This document shows, piece after piece, positions 53,591 through 62,441 of a stretch of 64,000 bases of DNA. The first letter of the stretch is position 1; each line of letters opens with the position of its first letter. The stretch comes from Chitinispirillum alkaliphilum. GTDB taxonomy: Bacteria > Fibrobacterota > Chitinivibrionia > Chitinivibrionales > Chitinispirillaceae. The stretch spans positions 124,001 to 188,000 of the forward strand of contig LDWW01000001.1 of NCBI GenBank assembly GCA_001045525.1. The letters are read 5' to 3'. The notes below the pieces were generated by a model, which saw only the letters and a list, made by a program, of their open reading frames with translations, had not been told where the DNA came from and made no database searches. The position numbers and the translations under genes are program-made.

Positions 53591-53920
53591 ATGAAATTTG
53601 AGACATACACAAAAGGGAAATACCAAATAGTAAAAATTCGGGATGAGCAGTCACGCATCAGTGATCTTTCAGAACTGAAGGATCTTGTGAACGGGTATCT
53701 CGCCCGCGGGAAAGCGAATATAGCAATTAGCTTTGGTGATGCATCCTACATTTACAGTGGAGCAATAGCCGTTCTTGTAAGCTGCCACCAGATGATTCAA
53801 AATAAGGGCGGCTCACTTTGCATAATTGAGCCTGACCCTGAATTGTTTGATATACTTGAGACCCTTAATATAGACAGGGTAATAAATATCTACGTCTCTG
53901 AGGAATATCTGCCGGTTTAA
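53591..53920 (+). CDS. STAS-domain anti-sigma factor antagonist
   Basis: This 109-residue protein is a single STAS domain like SpoIIAA. It opens with a strand-rich part (FETYTKGKYQIVKIRD), and has ASYIYSGAIAVLVSCHQMI, where the Ser of the YSGA turn matches the site phosphorylated by switch kinases. FDILETLNIDRVINIYVSEE ends it. Such proteins free a sigma factor or other partner when unphosphorylated. No anti-sigma kinase is adjacent, so its partner lies elsewhere. It is flanked by a terminator upstream and converges with the transglycosylase gene only two bases away. Confidence 0.85.
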   Translation: MKFETYTKGKYQIVKIRDEQSRISDLSELKDLVNGYLARGKANIAISFGDASYIYSGAIAVLVSCHQMIQNKGGSLCIIEPDPELFDILETLNIDRVINIYVSEEYLPV

Positions 53921-53922
53921 AT

Positions 53923-56310
53923 CTATCTTTCCTCTACTACCGGAACCCATAATTTCATCCCGACTCTTAGCATAGAGGGGTTGAGATTATTGTTGTGTTT
54001 AGCCAGGAGCCAAAGGGGGATAACATTTTCGTCTTTTCTGATTATATCCCATACACTTTCCCCTCTTCCTACAACATGTTCCCTTAGATCCACGATCTTA
54101 TACCTTGAGAAAAAGTCTTCTTCTATGGCCATGTGATATTCCAGCCGTGCAGCGGCAAAACTTTTCAGTGCATCCGGCTTATTCAGCGGTATGTTTAAGG
54201 TGCTGTTGAGCCTGATCTCAGAAGTTCTTCCCATGTTGTTGAACTGGCGAATTTTGTGGGTTGGGATTCCTAACCAGTCAGCATAATGGCCGATTGTTTC
54301 ATTGAGATTTACAATGATTCTTGCCTGATTTCCGGTTGGTGAGAGTACTGCATCCAGTTTGTACGCATTTACATCAAAGCTGGTGGAAAATGCTGGTTGA
54401 GCATTTTCTCTGGCTGGCTGATCGGTAGCAATTGTTGCGGCAATATCTCTAAGTGTATCAGACATTTCTTCTGCGGGGGAGGGCGCAAGGGATGATTCTG
54501 CTCCGGTTTCTTTTTCCGGTTGGATGACCTCAGGCTCTGAGCTGGATCCCGGTTCAATTGAGATGGCAACAGCAGGAGATGTTTTTTCCGTGGGTGTTTC
54601 ACTCATGGGGATTACAAGTATCTGGCCTACAAACAGTCTGTTGAGTGTTCGGATGTTGTTGGTTTTTGCGAGTTTTTGAACCGATACACCGTAACGATTG
54701 GCGATGTGAGTGAGATTATCACCTGGTCTTACCCGGTATTCTATGGTTTCGGGGGTTATGGCTATCTCCTGTTCCAATCCGGTATCTTCATCAACGATTT
54801 CCTGCTCTGTTTCTTTTGTGACTGTTTCTTCAGATTCGCCCGCTTTGGAAGTTACAATTTCCGGTCCTTCAGGAATATCGGAAACTCTCTGCTGTTCTGA
54901 CTCAACCTCCTGATGGGCTGTTTCTGTGGGTGGGGGAACTGTTGCGGTTTCCCGTGGGGATGTTACTCTGCCAGCAGTTACAGCCGAACGGGGAACCCGG
55001 GAGGGTATCCTTAACACCTGACCGGCATAAATTCTGTTTAATCTTGTGATATTATTGGCCTGTGCGATATCTCTTACAGACACTCCATAGCGGTTGGCTA
55101 TGATATTGAGGTTTTCTCCCCTCTGTACCCTGTGGTATTCCTGTCTTGGTGGATCGCTGCTGCGATAAGAGTGGGGTATCGAGGCAATGGTCTGCTCAAG
55201 GCGCTCAGGGGTGATTGTGCCCGGTACATGGATGGTGAAACCTTTGGGAAGATGGTTCTGCTGGTTATAAACAGAGGCTCTGATAGCCGGGTTGTATGCT
55301 CTGAATTGCTCCTGAGAGAGCCCAAGGTGTGAGATGAGTGCGTGGATATTCATGTACTCGTTGAGCCTGGTTGAGTTGAACTCTTTTCTGGGCATCAGTG
55401 TGACATTGGGGAATATGTTCTGGTAGTCTTCTGCAAGCCTTGCGGCAGCAACAAAGCAGGCGTAAAAGTTTGAGGAGGCAAAGCCAAAGGTACGGCTGCG
55501 ATAGTTTTCAATGATGTTTGCGATACAGTTTGATCCGGTTGTGTTAACCGCACGTCTCATGCCGTTAACCCCATGGTTGTATGAGGTTATAGCAACAGGC
55601 CAGGAGCCCAGTAGATTGTATGCATTTGAGAGATAACGTGCAGCACCGACTGTGGCGATAATGGGGTCGCGCCGCTCATCCACAAGATAGTCAACTTTCA
55701 TCCCAAAGGCCCCACCCGTAGCCCGCATGAACTGCCATAATCCGGCAGCTCCAACCTTAGAATAAGCTTCTGTATCGAACGAAGACTCTACATGGGGAAT
55801 GTAGGCTAAAAGAAGGGGCAATTCATGTTCCTGAAGTATGCTTCTGATGGTATCAAGGTACATTCCCGATCTTTCTATTCCGGATATGAACCGTTCCCGC
55901 TGACCGCGCTGAAATCTCACTCTTTCTGAAGCTCCCCTGAGTGCATCGCGGCTGGCATGTTCCTCGAAGAGTGCAACAATCCTTCTCTCCTCTTCCCCCC
56001 AGGAATCTTCCGGCTGGCTGTTTATAACCTCAAGGGACTTGTTTATCTGCTCTCTTCTCCTCCGCACCTCTTCAACTTCAGAGGGACTGTTTGTTCTCAC
56101 TTTGTCATATATGACCATGGGATGATGCCTGTCGTGAAGGAGACCTTCCCGGATTGATACCTCTGAGTAGACCATTTTCCAAAACTGAACATTTGGTTTT
56201 ATAAGGTCAGGTACCGGAAAAAGTTTCTCATCAGATGCATTGATGAAGCCAAACAGTAAAAAAAATAAAAGTAAACTGAAACGACTTTGGCCCTGTATAC
56301 AGTTTTTCAT
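53923..56310 (-). CDS. LysM-containing lytic transglycosylase (MltD-like)
   Basis: The product cleaves peptidoglycan glycan strands. The 795-residue protein has a signal peptide and an SLT domain (about 145-300) with catalytic Glu in YIPHVESSFDTEAYSKVGA, then AAGLWQFMRATGGAFGM. Two clear LysM repeats follow (HRVQRGENLNIIANRYGVSV and YRVRPGDNLTHIANRYGVSV). Two weaker ones lie near the C-terminus (NETIGHYADWLGIPTHKI; VGRGESVWDIIRKDENVIP). LysM domains bind the glycan. A Ser/Pro/Glu-rich linker separates the repeat pairs. AAAGGGA precedes the ATG. Confidence 0.93.
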   Translation of the reverse strand: MKNCIQGQSRFSLLLFFLLFGFINASDEKLFPVPDLIKPNVQFWKMVYSEVSIREGLLHDRHHPMVIYDKVRTNSPSEVEEVRRRREQINKSLEVINSQPEDSWGEEERRIVALFEEHASRDALRGASERVRFQRGQRERFISGIERSGMYLDTIRSILQEHELPLLLAYIPHVESSFDTEAYSKVGAAGLWQFMRATGGAFGMKVDYLVDERRDPIIATVGAARYLSNAYNLLGSWPVAITSYNHGVNGMRRAVNTTGSNCIANIIENYRSRTFGFASSNFYACFVAAARLAEDYQNIFPNVTLMPRKEFNSTRLNEYMNIHALISHLGLSQEQFRAYNPAIRASVYNQQNHLPKGFTIHVPGTITPERLEQTIASIPHSYRSSDPPRQEYHRVQRGENLNIIANRYGVSVRDIAQANNITRLNRIYAGQVLRIPSRVPRSAVTAGRVTSPRETATVPPPTETAHQEVESEQQRVSDIPEGPEIVTSKAGESEETVTKETEQEIVDEDTGLEQEIAITPETIEYRVRPGDNLTHIANRYGVSVQKLAKTNNIRTLNRLFVGQILVIPMSETPTEKTSPAVAISIEPGSSSEPEVIQPEKETGAESSLAPSPAEEMSDTLRDIAATIATDQPARENAQPAFSTSFDVNAYKLDAVLSPTGNQARIIVNLNETIGHYADWLGIPTHKIRQFNNMGRTSEIRLNSTLNIPLNKPDALKSFAAARLEYHMAIEEDFFSRYKIVDLREHVVGRGESVWDIIRKDENVIPLWLLAKHNNNLNPSMLRVGMKLWVPVVEER

Positions 56311-56438
56311 TTGATCCCTTTAAACTCCGCTTCTTGAAGAGGTGAATGATAACAAAAATATCAACAGAAAGGAGCTATGTACAAACTTTTTGATCAAAAA
56401 TTATACCATCACGGCATCAGACCAAAATACACAAAGGC

Positions 56439-57083
56439 TCACATGCCTGAACGTTTTCTCTTGAAACTCTTCTTTTTTACGTGCATTGGGAATTCTGATG
56501 TGCTTTTCCCCACAATCTGAATCCTCTTTTCGGTGGCAAAAAGAACATCAGTGCGGTTGAAATTTTTGCATATATGATCTACTCTACGCCTCAGAGTGCT
56601 TAATCCCTGAGAAGAGATCTCCGCATTCTGAATCTCTGAGAGAAGCAATATCTCAACAGCTGCAGAAAAGATCCATACAACTCTGTTTCTGTAACCAAAT
56701 ACCCCTTTTGCCCCCGTTCTCTGCAAAAACAATCTGATTAATTCATCCTCAACATTTACAGTCCTGCATGATGCCAGGAAAATGAAGGCATCGGTGCAAC
56801 TGTCTTTAAGCTTCTCGGAGAGTTTTTTAAGCGTGTATTTTTCGCTCCCTATGAGAATCATACCACTTTCCCCATGAAAGGCAAAGTAGAGAATGGGGTA
56901 GTTTTTAAAACAGCTCTCTTTCCATTTCGATAAATAGAAATCCAGCTCTCCGGTGGTTGCGACCCTGTGGTGCATAAAGGGTGCTTTGCTGTACATCTCA
57001 AGCATCGTTAACAGTGGGTAGACTGAATATTTCTCCTCCAGGTCCTCATCCCATAGCCCCTCAAGACAGAAAATCCCCCTCAT
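56439..57083 (-). CDS. Orphan caspase/CHAT-like His-Cys dyad protein
   Basis: I start this 214-residue protein at the ATG at 57083 (GGAG six bases upstream); an ATG four codons earlier has no site. It opens MRGIFCLEGLWDEDLEEKYS. A YFAFHGESG segment (His70) and FLASCRTVN (Cys106) then have the order and spacing of the catalytic dyad in caspase and CHAT peptidases. GAKGVFGYRNRVVW also fits the strand after the Cys in that clan. It has no signal peptide and should be cytoplasmic. The basic C-terminal tail (KKKSFKRKR) may bind nucleic acid or membrane. The start resembles a family I recall as DUF6642, unverified. Confidence 0.65.
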   Translation of the reverse strand: MRGIFCLEGLWDEDLEEKYSVYPLLTMLEMYSKAPFMHHRVATTGELDFYLSKWKESCFKNYPILYFAFHGESGMILIGSEKYTLKKLSEKLKDSCTDAFIFLASCRTVNVEDELIRLFLQRTGAKGVFGYRNRVVWIFSAAVEILLLSEIQNAEISSQGLSTLRRRVDHICKNFNRTDVLFATEKRIQIVGKSTSEFPMHVKKKSFKRKRSGM

Positions 57084-57209
57084 TTTTATCTCCATTTACA
57101 TGTGAAACACTTTTTTCTCCCGGTGAAAAAAAAAATATGCAAAAACCGGGCTAATTTATTATTATCTTAGTAATGGAGTTCTAAGGCCCTGTAAAACAAA
57201 GGGATGCAT

Positions 57210-57440
57210 ATGGGAATTAGGGAAGATATCAGAAGGGCTATTCACAACAAACTGATACTGCGCATTTTAGGACCAAAGGGGGATAAAGAGGTCTGCGTGA
57301 TCTGCAATAAATCCTTCAATGGAGCAAATTCCTTATGCGTTCACATAATCAATGATGGGAATATGTGCGACAGCTGCTCTGAAATCTACGCTCCTGATCT
57401 CCTCAATGCCAAAAAACTGTGCCTCAGTGAGACTGATTGA
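57210..57440 (+). CDS. Small zinc-ribbon-like protein
   Basis: This 76-residue protein (start at the second ATG, with AAAGGG six bases upstream; the first ATG is two codons earlier) has a basic N-terminal helix (GIREDIRRAIHNKLI). Two CxxC pairs follow, VCVICNKS and NMCDSCSEIY, with LCVHI between them, so it probably holds a zinc ion. I recognise no family. It is divergent from the orphan caspase/CHAT-like gene, with 126 bases between, so they may share control. It converges with the ABC exporter gene five bases away. Confidence 0.65.
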   Translation: MGIREDIRRAIHNKLILRILGPKGDKEVCVICNKSFNGANSLCVHIINDGNMCDSCSEIYAPDLLNAKKLCLSETD

Positions 57441-57445
57441 CAGAG

Positions 57446-59209
57446 TTATATCTGAAGACTCTGAAATCTGTAAAACTCTCCCATCTTTTCTATCAACTCC
57501 TGATGAGTGCCTGCTTCCACACACCGACCCTGTTTCAGCACCATTATCCTGTCCACCTTTCTGATTGTTGAGAGGCGGTGAGCGACGATAAACATGGTAC
57601 GCCCCCTGGCCAGATGGGTTATCGCTTCCTGCACAAGTGCCTCTGATGAGACATCAAGAGCTGAGGTGGCTTCGTCGAGGATGATTATTCTTGGATCACG
57701 GATAAGGGCTCTTGCAATTGCTATGCGCTGACGCTGTCCGCCGGAGAGAAGTGCACCATGTTCTCCTATAAGTGTCTCAAGCCCCTGGGGGAGTTTTTGT
57801 ATAAATTCTTTAACATTTGATAAGTCAAGTATCTCCTGCAGCTTATCCTCCGAAGGATGATCCATACCGTAGGTGATATTTTCACGGATTGACCCGGAGA
57901 AAAGAATGGTGTCCTGAGGTACAACTGCGATATGCTGTCGGTAGGTCCGGAGATCAAGATCCTGCATGTCTGTGTTATCGAGAAGAATTCTGCCGCTGGT
58001 TGGACGCTGAAAGCCAATTATAAGCTTCACTATTGTAGATTTTCCGCTTCCCGATTCCCCAACGAGTGCAACCGATTCACCGGCTTTCACTTCATGGCTG
58101 AACTCACACACCGCAGGACTTTGAGAGCCTTCGTAAAAAAACGTAACATCTTCGAAAGCGATAGTACCATCAATTTTGGAAACCTTTTGTTTGCCTTCAT
58201 TAAACTCAATATCCGGACACTGAAGAATCTCTCCCATCGAATTTACTGAATCAAACCCCCGGCTCAACTGGGGATAGATGTTAATAATTCCACCCACACT
58301 ATTAACAATATAGACAAAAAAGGTCTGATACATGACCACATCACCAACGGGAATTCTTCCCCGGTACGCCATATAGCCGGTGACCAGCAGACAAATAAAC
58401 TGAAAAACCTGAAAGGCAACCCAGGTGGTGGCCCCGAAAAGAGCATTGATTATATCCAGACGAATTCCCCGGTCTTTGACTTTTTCAAGCTGGGTGTCGA
58501 TTCTGGATATCTCTTTTTTCTCAACACCATGGGCTCTTGTGATAGGGAGCATCGCCACCATCTCAGAGAGCATGGCAGACATCGTTTCTATCTGTCCGCG
58601 AAAAGCTTCATTCTGAAGATTGATCTTATTTTTGAACAGGTGAACCATCAAAACCGACAGTGGCACCGTTATGAGGAAAAACAAAGCCACAAGCCTGTCT
58701 CTGATTATAGTAACAGATACCGCAAACACAATAGTCATAAACGATTGGTACACTGTGAGAAAAAACTGGCGGGCAAGTACTTCAACAGACTCAACATCAC
58801 GGAGAACTTTAGACTGAAGGCGGCCTGATTCAAAATTTTCATGAAAGGAGATGCTTAATTCCTGGAGTCGACGTACAAGGGAGCTTCTCAGCCGTGCCTC
58901 TACATTTCTTATTGCCACACTCATGTATTTGGTGAAAAGCGTGTGAAGGGGGATATTCTGTGCCAAAAGTATGGCAATAATTACTGTGCCTCTGATTATA
59001 ACGTCGGTTCCATGGGTCTCAGGATCGCTGACCGCGGTTATAACATTGCCCATAATGATTGGCATGAAAAGAAATGGAGTGTGCTTAATTGCCCCGAAAA
59101 GAAGTGAAAGGAATACTTTCCACCTGTCCTGATAAAAAAATGACAGCAGAATTTTCAATGGGCCTGATTTGCGTTTGTCGACTTCAGGGGTCGATAAATC
59201 TGTTTTCAT
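57446..59209 (-). CDS. ABC exporter, fused permease and ATPase
   Basis: The 587-residue protein is a half-transporter of the MsbA/multidrug type. Residues about 20-320 hold six membrane helices. The ATPase domain has Walker A GESGSGKST, the Q-loop VVPQDTILFSG, the signature LSGGQRQRIA, Walker B IIILDEATSALD and the H-loop His in IVAHRLSTI. It should work as a homodimer exporting a lipid, peptide or drug; no substrate gene lies beside it. AAGGA precedes the ATG. The downstream end lies close to the convergent zinc-protein gene. Confidence 0.93.
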   Translation of the reverse strand: MKTDLSTPEVDKRKSGPLKILLSFFYQDRWKVFLSLLFGAIKHTPFLFMPIIMGNVITAVSDPETHGTDVIIRGTVIIAILLAQNIPLHTLFTKYMSVAIRNVEARLRSSLVRRLQELSISFHENFESGRLQSKVLRDVESVEVLARQFFLTVYQSFMTIVFAVSVTIIRDRLVALFFLITVPLSVLMVHLFKNKINLQNEAFRGQIETMSAMLSEMVAMLPITRAHGVEKKEISRIDTQLEKVKDRGIRLDIINALFGATTWVAFQVFQFICLLVTGYMAYRGRIPVGDVVMYQTFFVYIVNSVGGIINIYPQLSRGFDSVNSMGEILQCPDIEFNEGKQKVSKIDGTIAFEDVTFFYEGSQSPAVCEFSHEVKAGESVALVGESGSGKSTIVKLIIGFQRPTSGRILLDNTDMQDLDLRTYRQHIAVVPQDTILFSGSIRENITYGMDHPSEDKLQEILDLSNVKEFIQKLPQGLETLIGEHGALLSGGQRQRIAIARALIRDPRIIILDEATSALDVSSEALVQEAITHLARGRTMFIVAHRLSTIRKVDRIMVLKQGRCVEAGTHQELIEKMGEFYRFQSLQI

Positions 59210-59434
59210 TTATAGTTCCTTCGGCTTTATTGCATAATAAAATAATTGCTGCTTCAGATTATGAATTGCTCAATCAAGCGAAAAGGAGTATCTGTATCCG
59301 TTAAAATATTGATTTTTTTTAACACGGTGGAGATTTTTGCAACTTTAATAAACTGTTTATTTTATGTTCACCAGATTAATAAGGTATATTTCCAATCAGC
59401 CTTGTAATCGTACATTTCTCCTGAGAGATTTAGA

Positions 59435-60598
59435 ATGAATCTTACCGGTTTAGCTCTTCCCAAAAAAATCATGCCAGTTCTTTTAATTATCACTGCATTT
59501 ACAGCTCTCTATTATCAAAACGAATACAGTAGATTACAAAACATCCTCTCTCAGATGGACCCGGGTACCGTTTCGTTCGAAAAAATCAAGGAGGTGTTTC
59601 CTCAGGCACATGGTATTAGCGCTGCGGACAATTTTGAAGGAGCATCAGAGATAATCGGTCAGGAAAATGAAATTCTGGGTTATTATCTGGACAGCAGACC
59701 CTACAGTGACAATATCCGGGGGTATGCAGGTCCGGTTCCGCTTTTAATCCTGTTTGACTCTGATGAGGTGATAAAGGAGGTTGTACTTCTTGAAAACAAT
59801 GAGACAAAGTCATTCATCAGGCGTCTTGTCAATGCTGATTTTCTTCTGAACTGGCAGGGAGTTACGTTGCAGGAAGCTTCTCAGAAAAGAGTTGATGCAA
59901 TCAGCAGTGCTACTCTGTCCTGTGATGCAATTGAAGAAGCAATAAGAGTTCGAACATCTGTATATATGGGATATCAGAAGGATCGCTCCAACGGTGCAGC
60001 CTTTTCGGTTGTTCAGATTCTGTTCTTAATTCCCGTAGCTCTGTATTTACTGACCTTGGTAAAAACTTCAAAATTTTCCAGATACAGACGTTTCCTACCC
60101 ATAATTTCGTTTTTGATTTTTGGATTACTGACCGCTTCAATGCTTTCTCTCTCCCTGTTCTCGTCATGGGCTTTTAGTGGTGTCAGCCTCACATCACAGT
60201 GGCCTCTTGTGGCAGTAGTGTTGGTAGTTGCATTGTTTCTCCTGTTTAAGGGACAGAATATTTACTGTGCATTTTTTTGCCCCTTTGGAATGGTTCAGGT
60301 ATTGCTGGCGCGGCTTCCTGTAAAAAAAGTAAGATTACCCGGCTGGATTAGCAGAAAAATTCCACTGTTCAGATCCCTTGTGCTGCTTACCGTGTTTGGA
60401 CTCTTTTTTGTGTATAGAGATTTTGATCCGGTTTATGTGGAACCGTTCGCTGCATTCAGACCATCTGGTGCACCTTTGATTGTTGTAATTCTTGCAGGAG
60501 TATTTACTGTTGTGTCACTGTTTATACCAAGGCTCTGGTGCAGGATGTTTTGCCCCACAGGAAGGTGTCTTGATCTGGTGAAGGATTCCAAACGGTAA
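59435..60598 (+). CDS. Membrane FMN-binding and Fe-S (CxxxCP) electron-transfer protein
   Basis: This 387-residue protein has one N-terminal helix, then an outward FMN-binding domain (about 40-180) of the RnfG/NosR type. VDAISSATLSCDAI there matches the ApbE flavinylation motif, with the Thr as the FMN acceptor. About five helices follow. Two cysteine motifs sit by membrane helices, YCAFFCPFG and WCRMFCPTGRC, as in NosR/NapH-like proteins. The ferredoxin domain of NosR is missing, so the protein ends right after the second motif. It probably moves electrons across or along the inner membrane. Its partners are not in the window. Confidence 0.8.
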   Translation: MNLTGLALPKKIMPVLLIITAFTALYYQNEYSRLQNILSQMDPGTVSFEKIKEVFPQAHGISAADNFEGASEIIGQENEILGYYLDSRPYSDNIRGYAGPVPLLILFDSDEVIKEVVLLENNETKSFIRRLVNADFLLNWQGVTLQEASQKRVDAISSATLSCDAIEEAIRVRTSVYMGYQKDRSNGAAFSVVQILFLIPVALYLLTLVKTSKFSRYRRFLPIISFLIFGLLTASMLSLSLFSSWAFSGVSLTSQWPLVAVVLVVALFLLFKGQNIYCAFFCPFGMVQVLLARLPVKKVRLPGWISRKIPLFRSLVLLTVFGLFFVYRDFDPVYVEPFAAFRPSGAPLIVVILAGVFTVVSLFIPRLWCRMFCPTGRCLDLVKDSKR

Positions 60599-60738
60599 GA
60601 TTACATTCATGGCACGAAGCTCAAAGCGAATTCTGGCGGGCTAAACAACAGGGCAGAAACTCAAAAAAGCGCCGTTACACTCTTCGGTCATAACTGCAGT
60701 TTAGTTTAAGATTTATTGTCCGGTATTGGAATGGATTT

Positions 60739-60772
60739 AGCTCCGGCAATTTCAGATCATTCTGCCGGAGCT
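60739..60772. terminator. Two-way hairpin between convergent genes
   Basis: AGCTCCGGCA and TGCCGGAGCT form a perfect 10-bp stem with a 14-base loop. It lies between the FMN/Fe-S gene and the convergent lipoprotein gene, 31 bases past the stop of the latter. No strong T-tract follows on either strand. Confidence 0.6.
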
Positions 60773-60802
60773 GTGGTTATATCAAAACCTGATTATTTTA
60801 TC

Positions 60803-61480
60803 TCAAAGTTCAATGATCCCTGCGATCCTCATGGTCTCGATCGCGTCCTCCATTGTCTGTACCGCTTCCCCGTATTCACTCTCGGGGAACTGCTTCTGAA
60901 AGCGTTCGATAGTGTTGAGGCAATTCCTGTACTGCCTGATGCCAAACCATGATGAGATTTGGAAAAAAAGAAATGTATCCAGATTGTCCTTTAGAGCCGG
61001 ATAAAGGTTTGGATTTGCCAAGATATCACTGGTAATCATGATCAGCTCTTCATGTTTCCCATCATGAAGAAGTTCACTAATCTCACTGACCCCTTCAGAA
61101 AAACACTCATAGCTGCGCATCGGTTGACGGGAGACAGGGGCAACCGGGGGAGGTGGATCAGATGGTAGTGGTGGTGGGGTTTTGGGTTCTTTTTTTTCGT
61201 CCTGTGAGGGTACGTGCTTACTTGTAGTCTGGTTATCGGGAGAAGGTGGGGGAGGATCAATATCTGTATGGGACGTTGGTATGGTGGGGGATACTGTATC
61301 CTTGACTGGCTCAGGTATATCGATCTCAGAAATATCACTTGTACAACTGACTGTAGTAATGGTGTCTGACGTAGTTATGTCAAGAGGTTCATTCTGTGAT
61401 GCGTCCTTACAGGAAATAAAAATCAAGAGGCAAAGTATGGCTGTACAGCAGAACAGCGGGATATATCTGTTCGTAAACAT
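60803..61480 (-). CDS. Lipoprotein with Pro-rich linker and TPR-like end
   Basis: This 225-residue protein has the lipobox IFISC. The next 110 residues are rich in Pro, Thr, Ser and Asp and probably disordered. The last 100 residues are helical and TPR-like (SEISELLHDGKHEELIMIT; IRQYRNCLNTIERFQKQFPE). It probably sits in the outer membrane with the linker spanning the periplasm. Its start is 14 bases after the stop of a smaller TPR-like lipoprotein, so they are one operon. AAGGAGA precedes the ATG. Function unknown. Confidence 0.75.
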   Translation of the reverse strand: MFTNRYIPLFCCTAILCLLIFISCKDASQNEPLDITTSDTITTVSCTSDISEIDIPEPVKDTVSPTIPTSHTDIDPPPPSPDNQTTSKHVPSQDEKKEPKTPPPLPSDPPPPVAPVSRQPMRSYECFSEGVSEISELLHDGKHEELIMITSDILANPNLYPALKDNLDTFLFFQISSWFGIRQYRNCLNTIERFQKQFPESEYGEAVQTMEDAIETMRIAGIIEL

Positions 61481-61494
61481 GGAAATCTCCTTTT

Positions 61495-61812
61495 TTAATG
61501 GTTAATTGTGTAAAATCTTATTCTTTGGTTTTGACTTTTTTTGAGACCCGGGGTACGTCCTAAATAAAACATTGCAGGCGTGTATTGTTCAATTTTTACG
61601 TTTATTATGCCTGCATTAAGCAAGGCTTCCATATTAGCCGAATCACGTTGGAGTATTAGGTCATACACTTCGATAGCATTTCTATAGCGCTGATTGTCTG
61701 CGAGGTCCCTGGTTATCTGCACATAGTGTCTGTGCGGTGAGCAGCATAGGCTCAACAGCCATGCTGAAAGGCATGAATATAAAATGAGATGGAAAATACT
61801 TTTTTTACTCAT
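61495..61812 (-). CDS. Short TPR lipoprotein
   Basis: This 105-residue protein has a signal with LSLCC, so it is likely a lipoprotein. Residues about 30-90 form one to two TPR units (QRYRNAIEVYDLILQRDSANMEALLNAGIINV). It ends abruptly after RTPGLKKSQNQRIRFYTINH, so it is short for this type and may be a shortened copy of a longer TPR lipoprotein. It is the first gene of the pair with the Pro-rich lipoprotein. Confidence 0.65.
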   Translation of the reverse strand: MSKKSIFHLILYSCLSAWLLSLCCSPHRHYVQITRDLADNQRYRNAIEVYDLILQRDSANMEALLNAGIINVKIEQYTPAMFYLGRTPGLKKSQNQRIRFYTINH

Positions 61813-62181
61813 AATATGATCCGCTTCGTGATAAACAAAACTTCCGGCATCAAGGAAGAAAATACATTATGTCAACACGATGTTATGTTGTAAATTTCCC
61901 GCTTCAAAAATTTTCGCATTCAGTCTGATAATATGGAAAAAGAAGAATTGGTTCTATGTGAACAGAATCGGGGAATTTTTATTCACTGCAAAGCGTATGT
62001 GATTACGTTTGGGGGATAGTATAGGATTGGCAGCTTGAGGATAATATATTGTAGTTATGCGAAGCAGATCATGTTGTTCAGATATGTTCAGCGCATTAGC
62101 ATTGTGTATGTGAGCTGTTGAGGAATCACCGACAGTGCAGGAGTAAAAAAGCCCTCTGTGTTTAGTTTATCTGCCTTATAC
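61813..62181. other. 369-base region without a gene
   Basis: All frames are closed by stops within 60 codons. The stretch is AT-rich with scattered promoter-like hexamers but no pair I trust. It should hold the promoter of the minus-strand TPR lipoprotein pair near 61820-61900. Confidence 0.45.
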
Positions 62182-62212
62182 AAAAAAAGCCTGAAGAAAA
62201 ACTCTTCAGGCT
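62182..62212 (-). terminator. Intrinsic terminator of the cold-shock gene
   Basis: On the minus strand AGCCTGAAGA and TCTTCAGGCT form a perfect 10-bp stem with a 5-base loop, followed directly by a run of Ts (62188 down to 62182). It lies 26 bases after the csp stop. Confidence 0.93.
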
Positions 62213-62237
62213 AACTTCGACAAAACTGAAAGTGCTA

Positions 62238-62441
62238 TTATAAAGCAGTCACATTCTGAGCGCTTGGCCCTTTGTCACCGGTAACTATTTCGAATTCTAC
62301 GTTTTGTCCTTCTTCCAGTTTTTTGAATCCACTGGACTGAATAGCTGAGAAATGGACAAAAACATCTTTTGATCCGTCATCTGGTGAGATGAAACCGAAT
62401 CCCTTGCTCTCATTGAACCACTTTACGATTCCTGTAGACAT
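62238..62441 (-). CDS. Cold-shock protein (CspA family)
   Basis: This 67-residue protein is one cold-shock domain that binds single-stranded RNA and DNA. It has [20 protein letters not shown] with the RNP1 motif KGFGFI and RNP2 [14 protein letters not shown] precedes the ATG. A small hairpin (62476-62491) and AT-rich inverted repeat lie in the region upstream, which suits control at the RNA level as in other csp genes. An intrinsic terminator follows. Confidence 0.97.
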   Translation of the reverse strand: MSTGIVKWFNESKGFGFISPDDGSKDVFVHFSAIQSSGFKKLEEGQNVEFEIVTGDKGPSAQNVTAL

